From Flabesymbios commensalis (taxonomy: Eukaryota > Annelida > Polychaeta > Terebellida > Flabelligeridae): a DNA stretch of 64,000 nucleotides. Both the position numbers and the translations under genes were made by a program. The notes under the pieces were generated by a model, which had not been told where the DNA came from, did not search any database, and saw only the letters and a program-made list of their open reading frames with translations. Location: positions 53,825,085 through 53,889,084 of the forward strand of contig OZ024909.1 in assembly GCA_964017125.1 (NCBI GenBank), written 5' to 3'. This document shows, one piece after another, positions 23,701 to 35,700 of the stretch (position 1 is the stretch's first letter; each line of letters starts with the position of its first letter).

Positions 23701-26700
23701 ATGATTCTTTAACTAGATAAATACAGGATATATGCGTGTTCTGTAAATTGTAATACAAAGGATAAAAACCCCTCCCATTATCAGGTGACTAATGGTCTCA
23801 AATGGAAAGCATACACCGCTAAGCACGACTATGGTTTATTTGCTGAGCAAATCACTGATATTTGGAATGAAATGACTGCTTTATACATCCGTGGGTCGCG
23901 GTAGCGAGACACAACTTCATTAGTTAGAACAAGGAATGGTTAGAAGGATCTCGTCCTCCACTATGTCCGCAACACGTTGCTTCTGCTAACTTAAAACTTG
24001 AAGTGGGTTGAAATTTGGATTCAGCGGGATAGAGGGTTAATACTACTGTTCCCATCAAACACGGACGTTGAGAGTACATTGGTTTCATGCTGGGCCAACG
24101 TCGCAGACCATGAGCCAACAATCATCCAAGTGCGATATCCGTACCGCAAAGTGTATGCTGCTGTATACTGCAGGTATACACTCGCATTGACCCAATGTTG
24201 CTCTAATGTTGGCCCGCCGTCTTCGACGTCGGCCCAACATTAAAACAACATTGGGTCAATGCCTCGTGTTAGCTGGGTATACAATAAAACCTGCGAACGT
24301 CAACCCTTTAAGCGCAAAGCACCACTCTAATCGTGTTCAACCCTTTATGACCACTGTAACATGCACATTTTTGTAGTGAAATGTATCACATATTACCATA
24401 CACGATTGATAACACTGACAGCAAAATGTGGAAATATTTGGGACTCCAATTTGACAAATTTGAATAATATTGTCTCACGTTATGTGTGTGAAAAGTTTGA
24501 ATAAAAAACTTAGAAACCAAGGGGTTGCCAGGAAGTTACTTTTCTGGTCGTAATAAGCAGACGATCGGTGTTCAAAAAAGACCGATGTCCAATTTTTAGA
24601 GCCCCCCTCCTCACCCAGCAAAGTGGAATACGTTTTTCCTACGTTGGTTAAATTTTGGTTAAATAAACATATCGCCACCGCTATTGATACTGTTATTAAA
24701 AGTTGACTATAGTATTTGCTGGTCCGTTGCATACATGGTATACAGTATCCTTTACGTATAACCATTTCAGCGCGGGAACCGACTTTAGACGTCTAAAGTC
24801 TATCAAATGAAAGAGTAAAACAATTATAATGGCCGTAGTCCCATAACATAGACATCCATGTATTCAAATGAAGCAGAAAGAGCTAACTAAGACATATAAT
24901 GAATTAAAATTATGAACACCTTTTGGTCCCCACATAGAATATTTCAGCGCTTGAAAACTTGAGTGTGTTTAGGGGTAGAATATGGTTAATTAGTAAAACA
25001 AATACAACGAATTGAATAAATCAACAGTATTTTAAAAAATCCAGGGTGTTTTATGAATAACAAATGAAAACAAACAAGTCTGGGCGCGTATTCTCGTACA
25101 AGTTACGATATATCTATCGGTATGCTTCGGATTAATCCGAAGTGCTTATGCGATATATCGTAACTTGTACGCGAATACGGGCCCAGCTGATTGATACTAA
25201 TTAATGTGCAGTATGCCTACGTGGTTCTACCGCCCTATATTGTGCACTATATCGAGTACATGACATGAACTAACTTCTGTACCCGTGCAGATAAGAATAC
25301 GATACAGAGATTAAGCGTTCACATAGAATGGAAGGTCATCTTTTCAGTCAGGAACACGAGAGCATGTACCCAGCAAACATGAGACGTTGAACCAATGTTG
25401 GTTTAAAATATTTAAAAGCGCTGAAACATTTTTATATAGACCAAGAGACAAAAGGTTTTTTTCAATTTGAAAACATCATTCAAGTCTTAGTAGCTCTTTC
25501 TGCTTCATTTGAAGACCTATGTCATGGGTGTTATATACGGCCACTATAAACATTTTTAAAATTATTTCAGTGCGGGCATCGAATCCAGTCCCCGTACTGG
25601 AAGGGTTAAACTTGGAGCAGCGTCGCAACGCATTGTGCGAATGTATACGAAACCTCGTTATCTTAATAATTGTCCACATATATCATTTCGTCAAAAAATC
25701 GTAAATACCACGTAACTACAAAGTGATAGATAATATCTGATGACTATTTAATACAAAAGGGACGATCTGTGAATGATATGCAATGCAGAAAATAATGTAC
25801 GTCACTGCAGTAACTATAATATATAACCCACTATAAGAATATAGGCTAATATGCTGCTAGTATAGCTATTCATTTTCATAGTTAGTCACTCTCCCCACGA
25901 ATCATTGCTGTCTATTGTCATTTTTGAATTTCAGGTGGATTTTTAACCAATAGGCCTACATCATGCTCTGTCAGTATTTCAGGCCACTAAAGACCAACCA
26001 AAATAGGTGGCTTATATACCCAGCCAACAAAACATTTGGGTAACATTTATACAATGTTGGACCAACGTCGAAGACGTTGAGCCAAAGTTGTATAAACGTT
26101 ATAAATACAAATGTTTTGTGTTTGCTGGGTAAGACCTGCAGTAGATGATTAATTTATGTAAAGATAAAGCGCCCGATGTGAAAATTGATTTTGTTCATGG
26201 TGAGCACGATGTAATCGTGAACAGACATTTTATCTGCCAATTGGTCATCAATAACCCTTTAACCGCCGGTGCCGCATATATTCGGGTTTTAATTTTTTAT
26301 TAGCTCATTAAGTACCGCATTTTAAATATGCTAAAGATAAAATGTGACATCAACCAGCAGGATTTAAAAAGAGTTGACCTCCATTTTGTCAAATCTGAAT
26401 AATTTTCACTCACTTGAAGTTGTGGATCGCGTCAGCGAGACACAACTTTAAGTGGGTAAAAATTCAAATTGAATAATTTGGCGGTTAAAGGGTTAAGCAA
26501 TATTTGTTCCCTCACTCTGGAAATCACATGTAATACTGACTTATACAGTGGAGGCGCTGGTTTCGAGTCTAGTTACGCTTTAACATGTTAACGGGAATCA
26601 AATGTATTGTTCCGATTAAAGCCTTGTTCACCATCAAAATCCGTACTTTGGTTCTGTTATTTTACAGGTTTTCACATCCTCCGTCTGATATGATAGATAG

Positions 26701-29700
26701 CTCATATAATTTAACAAGCAACATTTAAAAAAATCAACTGTTATACCCCTCCCTCCCAAGAAAGATACCTTCGAACACAACACATTTTTAAAAGCTGAAG
26801 CGGTTACTGTAACCGTTTTCAATAAAAATGTGTTTTCAAAAAATTAATTCCCCCCCTGCTCTGGAAAACTAATCCTAAAGATATTATTACAAAATAGAAA
26901 ATAATATGTTGAAAATAGACAGGGTGGCCCCAATTATATAAAAAAAAACATGTCCTGAATGTATCGTGATCTCACTTTTTATGGACTAGCCCTCGTCGTG
27001 TCAGAGCTATCAGGTTGAACCCGTGGTAAATAGTCAATCAATTGAATAAAATGAATAGTCACAATTGAATATTAACCGTTGTGCTGCTGGAGCCGTATAT
27101 ATCCGGTTTCGAGTAAGTATCAGAGGATTTAAAATGTCACTGAATTACACAAAATAGGCTGTGATAGATGCTCAGTTAATCAAAATGGTAATTTTCACAC
27201 ATGTTTATTTTTCATAAATAGTCATATTTTTCGTCATTTGAAGCTGGAAATTGCTTTGGAAATTCCAGCTTCAAATGACGAAAAATGCAATTGAAACAAT
27301 TCAGCAGGACAAGGGTTAAGGGTTGTTTATGTATTTTCAGGAAAAAATACAAAATGAAAAGGGATGGCTGTTGTGACCCAAATTATTATTCACACTTGTC
27401 AGGCCATCGGGGAGTTAGGAGCAAGGATTATGGTGAAAAAAATATGAGCAATAATTTGAAAATTAAGAATATTGTGCTTATTAAAAGAAAATTAACAAAA
27501 AGCGTAAAATGGCCATGGTGATCCCAATAAAATTGAGCAGCTCCGATCTTCATATTGTCTGAGCTATGGGTAGTTAGACTTGTTAGACCAAAGGTTCAAT
27601 ACATGGGAGATGTTCAAGCATAGAGCTCTATACATAGATTTGTATATATATTAGTTACATGATTAAGGAATGTATTGTGCATACAATGAAATAGAGGTCA
27701 ACCATTTTGAAATTTTGTTGATTGATGTCATGTTTTATCTTTAACTTGCTCAAAAGCTGGTATTTAATGAGCTATAATAGAAAATGAAAAAATTATTATA
27801 ATAAGGGATGGCAGTAAAAGGGTTAGTGATGAGTTGAACCAAGCCATGGGTAGATAAAATGCCAGGTAATCAACATGAGTAACAGATTCTACCCGTGGGT
27901 ACCTTAACAGCATGCTCACGTATGACTAACACATGTAGACCTGAATAACACCCCAATACACTAATTTCTATGTGAACAATGACCATTTCGTGTACACATT
28001 TTTATAACTACTATAGAGCTGACAAAGTGAAATAAATGTTGAACACATTCAATAAGTCATTCATAATTCAAACATGAACATTACAATGAATACAGTTACA
28101 GTCACAATAATCTTTATTACGACAGACATAGAAACAGACAATATTAATTTATTTAATAAAATTATAATACAGGTATGTACATCGTCTTACAACTTTTCGA
28201 CAAAATTGAATGTTACGCTTCTCTGTGCAGCTAAGCAGACAGACATAAACTAAAAATTTAATTGATGACCTTGAGTATAAATAAATGCATTATTTTAAAT
28301 GTAATTTTGTGTAGATTTAGGACCTGTCAAATATCCCGAATGTTGAAATCAACATGTTCTGATCATATCATATTTATATCTGTAGGTTAGTGTACAGTAC
28401 TGGAACATAGCAGTCAATTCACTAAATGTCTTGGATTTTTAATGATATTTTTTCAGGGTATCATTGAAATTTTCTATATCTCTGAATTCTATTTAAACTA
28501 GAAAAAGTTGTTCGAAAACGAACACGAAAGCCGCCTTCCGTTATCACTCGACCACTATTTTAAAATTGTTTGCAAAAAAAAGAATAAAAAAAAAATATAT
28601 ATATATATATATTTTTTAAATTAAAGGTGATCTATCACACCTTATATAGTATGAATAAATTTGTGAAAAATAAATCAAAGTTATCACAAGATGGGGCACA
28701 AGTGTTTCCTTATATGGGGTGATTGGTTATCATGTGACCCTCTCACACATGATAGCCGATCACCCCCATATATGGGATGATTGGCTATCATGTGACCCTC
28801 TGAGAGGGTCACATGATTTTTTAATGTGAAATTTGTCATGAGTTATCCTTGTGTGAGACATTACATTTTGTTTTATATTCATAGTCCAGTCATCTTGCTT
28901 TTCTCGAGTTAAGTAAATATTACAAAATTCGAAATGGCCGCTAAACGGCCATTTTGAAATTGTTGATCCCAAAAGTTAATCAGGTTATTGGCTGACATCT
29001 AGCTGAACATATTTGCCAAATTAAAAGAAAATCTGATGGCAACTTTTTCCTGAAATGCGCTAACGAGCATTTCTTCGTTAATGGCCATAGTGAATAAAGG
29101 GTTGATGATATGGGGATCAAAATGTCACCAAAACAATTCCCCGGTGGTATGTGATGGCTATGTGAAGTATGAGGAAGCAGAAGTTGATAGATTATAGTAG
29201 CTATCTTGAAAACAAATAGCCTAACTGTGGCGGCGGCGGACCGTGTGGGATACAGTAAGCAGCCCGCCTCGACGAGAGCTGCTTATATATTATATCAGGC
29301 CTGAGCAAGTTGCATAGCGGATTAGCCTTATGCTCAGGGCATGTTTTGTGGTCTGGTATGTAGAAATTGGATAAAATCAATATATAATATCACTGGGCAG
29401 ATATATACATAGGCAGGCATGTAGTGTTGTCTCAGTAAACGTAAGGGTTCTCAAGGAGACATATTATATCACTAGACAAGTGAGATAGCTAATTTAATGA
29501 GATTCACTATCCCCACCATGATCTGGTAGATCCCATGTTCCAAGTAGCACACTCCACAAATCCATCACAATTCTTACTTAAAATTTGGTAGGGAACTATG
29601 GGGATATTTTGGGGTAGAGTTGCGAGTACTATGTAATAAATATTGTCTAATCAGAACACTGTATACCGGTATACCGATAAATAATATTCATTAATGCACA

Positions 29701-32700
29701 AGGAAAATACACTGTTATTAATAATTGGCCTGTCATTCAGAGTTCATTCAATAAATATGTGTGCCTATTCCTATTGTTGTACAACTAGTGTGTCAGACAT
29801 AGTTAGTACTGCATAAAACAGTCTTGAGACAGGTTGATCATTGTAAATGCCCAAGATTGAATAAACGTTGGGCTAACTGCTTTTGTTTGCTGGTATAAAC
29901 ACTTGTTTGTAGGACTATTGATAAACCTATTCAGCTGCATATCCCACTTTGTAACCCCCCCTCCCCAAGAGTGTTGATTTAACAGTCACCATGTCTGCTG
30001 TTCAAAGGATAAATTAGGCCTGTTGGCAATATGATGAGGGAAAACATAACAAAAGTGGCATTGGGAATTCAAAATCATTGGCAGGTGGCGGAGTGCGGTA
30101 AGTATCATTGGCGAAAATCTGTTCCAATACTTTATTTGGCAGTAGCCTGTGAGGTTGGCATTATAACCGGGGGCAATACAGCGGGAGAGCACTGTATGTA
30201 TTTAAAAATTGTGTTACAATGGACAAAAGTCAAATCACATGTAGTTTCTAATACCGGTATCACAATTTTTTTCCTAGTCATAAACCCCATAAAACTAATC
30301 TTACGGTATGTCCTTATAAAATATGTGACATGACACTCCACTTGCAATTTCCATTTACAAAAAAAGAGAAAATATTTCTATAAAAAAATATTTCAAACTA
30401 AAGCTCTCCAAAAAACAAAAATGTCAAAAAAAAATAGGTAGCCAAAAAAGGGTCATACAATATGGTGCTTCCGCAGCGATTAATATAGTGGCAGGGCTTT
30501 CCAAATTGCATGCCCGGATGCCCTAGGCTACTATCTTTCCACATTGGGCTACTAGAAGTTGTCTATTTTTATCTCTATGCTAAGTAGTCCAGTAGCCTGG
30601 AAAGTCATCTGGGCTACCAAACACAATAAGGATTTCTCAACCCCTGTATTCGGAAGGCCCGGGCAGCCTGCATGCGGGCTAGCTACTTAGCCAAATAAAC
30701 AACTTTGAAATTCCACACCAATGTATGTAACTACCGATATTATTTTATCGGTTAAAACTAATTGTATGTTGGTCTCCAATATAAAATGGACCGCTTTGGA
30801 AACTCAACTTTCACGTTAGCCAAAAAGGGGTCATAAAATATGGTGCTTTCGCAGCGATCAATATAGTTGGAAGGCCCGGGCAGCCTGCATGTAGCTGAAC
30901 CTAACAAACAACTTTGAAATTTCACTTTCTCAAATTCATTCATTAAAATTTTCAATAAAAACTGAAAAGGTATTTTGCGTTCACAATATGTGAATTTTAA
31001 ATACGCAAGTAGTTAGACATGTTAGAATGGATTTAGCAAACTGTGCGAAATGCAAATTCACATCATTTTCCCATGACATGACAGAATGACAAATGAAAAG
31101 ACACAACATGCTCAGGAGTATTGAGACTTGACAAAATGCATTTATAAGCGACTCAATTTTCATACTCACAGCTGCGAGACTTCCAATATGAAAATCTGCC
31201 ATCAATTCTCGAGCATCTGATGAGTGACCTACATCCTCAAATGCCTCTGTGGCAAAGACGCCTGTAATGAAACATGATTTTCTCATAGAAAACAAGCGGC
31301 CATTACCAGTGTTATCTATACAGCATATACATTACTGCTCATATTGAAAGGCTCTGGGAAAATTTCCCTAAAGATTCAGTAAAATTTCCCAAGTGGGTGA
31401 AAATATAATTAATTAACTGTTACTCAGCAGGACAAGGGTTAATGTCTGACTCAAACTATCAGATTGATATATTAGACATTAAAAAAAACCTGTGACGTCA
31501 GTCTATAGTTAAAACAGTAGATTTGGATCTACAAACCTACTGAACATTATTTTTTATACTGGTCAGGTCAGCTGACGATCACACTTAAGCAAAGTTAATG
31601 GGAAATGTTTTTATAGCTTAACCATGCTGACAATGAAATTAAGGTTTTCTACATCAAAGCTTGGAACACATGTACGGATTTGATGTATTTTAAGGTGAAG
31701 AATAAGTTATAATAGATTCGAAGATCTGAATATACTCGGCGCTCGCATTCAGATCTACAAATCTATTGAATTTTGTTCTTTCTCCTTGACTTAAAATTGA
31801 AAAGGATCTTTTATCAGACTGTTCATCAGCAACAATTAAAGGCCTTGGGGGAGTTCCATTAAAATCATTTTACCAATAAAACAATTATGTCCAAAAAAAG
31901 GTCTAATGTTTGGACGACTAACTATTTTGATTGGCTACCACTAATTTTAAGGACTTAAGACCAGGACTGAAAGCACGAGAAAATAATTATATTACCTCCT
32001 TGCTCAAGAAGAACTTCTTCACCACCAGGATGCTGGAACAAATTGTAAATAAATAAATATAATACATGTATAGCTGGGTGAAGAAAATTTGTTCAACAAT
32101 TGATATAACATTCTTTTGAAGCATTTTAAGGAGAGAATAATCATTACTAGTAGTGTAATTATACTATCAGGGTTTCCTGGAGGATTTTTTCAGAGAGGCT
32201 ACATGTCAAATGGTCTAACTTTTGAACTACCCTGCATACAAATTTTTTTCACAAAATTTCCAGGATCGATGCTAAATGACAAGAAAATAAGAGTTTACAA
32301 AATTTCAAAACATTTTTTTCTTAAAAAGTACACACACTGTATTGCTCACTGGGCCTTCAGTATCGCATTGTCCTGTGCACCTGCACGTGTACAATCAACG
32401 GGGGTGATCTCTTTGCAGTAGATTTAGTATATGGGTGGAAGGTGAAAACAGTGTTTTTCCTGAGGTCCAACAAAATTAGCCCTGTTATGAGTATTTAAAC
32501 CACTTCGATCAATACAAAAACCCGCTGGATATGTTAAGTAATAAACACTATTAATAAAAGAAAACTAAATATTTGGATATATTTATATTTGAAAACTAAG
32601 AGACCACAAAACTCAGGACATATCTATCCACAGCTTTGGGGAAAACTACCCATTTACCAAATCTAAAACGAACATGATGTTATTTCTTGGCATTCATTTT

Positions 32701-35700
32701 TTTTCAGAACAAGACGATTTTGTTTTAAAAAAGTAGCCAAAAAAAAAATGTTCGCCGAGCGATAAGATGTTATAAATGGTGTAAATGGATAGTTTCCCCC
32801 TCACCTTCCACCCATATAAACTAAATTTACTATAGAGAGATCACCCCCGTTGATAGTGTACACTGCAGGTGTACACACACCTCTGCACGGGACAATGCGA
32901 TACTGAAGGCCCAGTGGTATTGCTCATAGGCTCACGCCTTACTTGTGATGATATGGACAATATAATATGGACAATCGTCAAATCTGCATTTGTGTATTAT
33001 ATAATGTTGATTGTGCATTGTATTTGATATAATATCGTCCCCCTAGAATGAAAGTCAGCTTTTAAAAACAAGGTTTTTTTGACAGAATCGTTCTCGGAAG
33101 CAACCAAATTGGTTTTAGGTGAATTTGGTAATTTTCTCAATAACAATTAATAAAAAGTCAAATACAGCTAAAACAGACTAGACTGGTTTCATTTTGAAAT
33201 AGAAATGCCAAGAATGTAAGATAAAATAGTCCTAAGTACTTTAAATAGCTTTTGCCCAAATCTACGTTTAAACAATGTTCGCTTGAGAACCACACTTAGA
33301 CGTTTTAGCTTACTTCGCCAGTCATGAACATCTGTTTGAACAGCACTACAAATTAGCCTTGAAACGTTTTAGCGAGACTTATATATTTACCGTTATATGC
33401 CCTTAACCATGTTAAAGGCTAAATTAAAAGGTCCGTGAAAATTTCATAATTAAGCACTTTCGTAACATTAGGCCCTATATATATACATAAATCTGTACGG
33501 AGTACGCTGGTAAAGAGGCCCTAAGTGTTACTGTGTTGTAAATCCTGTCTTTCAGCTCCTTACGTGTTTTAGTCACTTGCAGTCTCAGCCTATATGGATT
33601 GTTTTACAATCAGGGTACCGATACCCCAGTGTAGTGCAACAAGGTGAGAAAACAAATGTCAGATTCAATACAATACAGGGTGATGACGGTAGTTTTCGCA
33701 CACATATTAACCGAATATGGCCCACAGCGTGAACAGAATACACGCGTAAATATTGTGGGTCGTATTATGATTGGTATGTCTGAGCCACTTCCGGTTTGGA
33801 AAAAATACTTCCGGGTCAATTGGGAATGGGGAGTATAGAGCAGGGGTGGAAATTAGCACCGGCCCGCCAACCAATGGCTGGTGATTTTAGCTTTGGGTGA
33901 ATATGACCTGTAACCTGCCCAAATGGCAGGTAGAATTTTAACAGTAGAATAAATTAATTTATTTTCTCGCCAATTTGATAAAATTTGTTGCATTGTAAAT
34001 GTAGTTGTATTCAGATTACAACAATCTAGAGTGTCTTTTTCATTTTACAATAAAAAACGACTGAAATTTTATTGGTAAAGGCGTAATAATAAAATAATGG
34101 GCATGTCAATTTGTTTGCGGGCAGGTGAAATATTTTGTTGGCTTCAAGAGAAAAATCTAATTTCCAGCCCTGATAGAGTACCGCATTTTTTACAATCTCC
34201 TACGTTTCAGGGGGAGTTGTTGCGCAGTTGAGGGTATTTTCGCGCACTGCATTGTGAAACAGCTCGCGGAGACCCAGGTTGCATATATTTCGCATTTAGT
34301 TTGTTTCTAAATGGATTCAAAATTCTTGCCGGCACATGTCTGTTTTTATTTCAACCTGATACAACGATCTGCAATTTTTTTTACCGATTTTAAGTTTTGG
34401 AAGACGAAAAAAATCAGCATTTTGTGGGACTTGAAATAAAAAGGAGCCGAAAAACCGAGGCTATTTTCCCACCCCCGGGGCTATTTTCCCACCTCCGGGG
34501 CTATTTTGCCACCCCTCCGGGAAATTGATAAAATCCTCTGGTTTGCAATAAATACCATAAGTTAATAAAAATAACTATTATTATAGGTTATCAATACTAT
34601 ATTGTAGGGAACATGTTTATGTCTATTTACAATTTTTGTCAGAAAAAAATATTTTACCGGAGTGTTATTTTTACGCGTTTTTTCTAAATTTGACAAATTT
34701 GAACTCTGGAATGGTATTTATCCATTTTATCAAAGTATGCAGTTTTATTTTATGATATTTGAAGGGTCCTTATCACATAAAAAAAATAATTGATGAAATT
34801 TCAATATTGAGCTTATTCGAGCACTTCAAAGTAACTGAGGCTATTTTGCCACCCCATACCGGGCCTATTTTGCTACTCCATTCAAAATGGCCGCCAGAGA
34901 CTCATTTTTGGTCCGATATGAAAACAGACTTGACCACTACACTCACTGACCCACGAAAACTAGATAAATATTTACATAGCTGGCTTAACCCTTAGAACAC
35001 TGACCTATTCAATTTAAATTTTCAGTCTCTTGAAGTTGTGTCTCGCTACTGCGATCCACAACTTGAAGTGACTGAAAATTTGTTGTTATTTGTGAAATTC
35101 AAGTCCCAATATATAGCAGTGTTTCAAGATTGAAAGCATATTTTACTGTGAACAGCTCGTTATGAGCGGTTATAACATACAGATGCTAATAAAAACACAG
35201 AATGTCTACTGCAGTCGACATCAGTGCTTTAAGGGTTAAGGCACTTATTTTAATAATTAAATCACTTTCCTGCAAAATAATGACTTTTCACTGAATATTT
35301 TATGTTACCGTAGACCAAAGCTATTTTGCCATCCTATTTACATATTTTTTATCGCTGTATATTAAACTGCTTTTTTAGTGGGAATAATTGAGGGTGGTTG
35401 TGTAAGGTATTCGCATACTTAGCATAGTTTGTATTTAGCCTTTATTAACAGGACTATTAAATAAAAATGTATGGTGGCAAAATAGCCCTGGTACCGGGGC
35501 TATTTTGCCACTGTTTGATCATATTTTGTGAATTAAACCCATTTGTCAGAGTCCAAATAAAAATATTTTGCCATATAAATATTTTTTAATTCAGAAAAAT
35601 ATTATTGAGAAGGTAATCAAATAAAAAATAAATTAATTGCACAGTTTGTAGACCTTTTTATCATTCCATTTAATATATTACATAGATTCAGGTAAATGCA

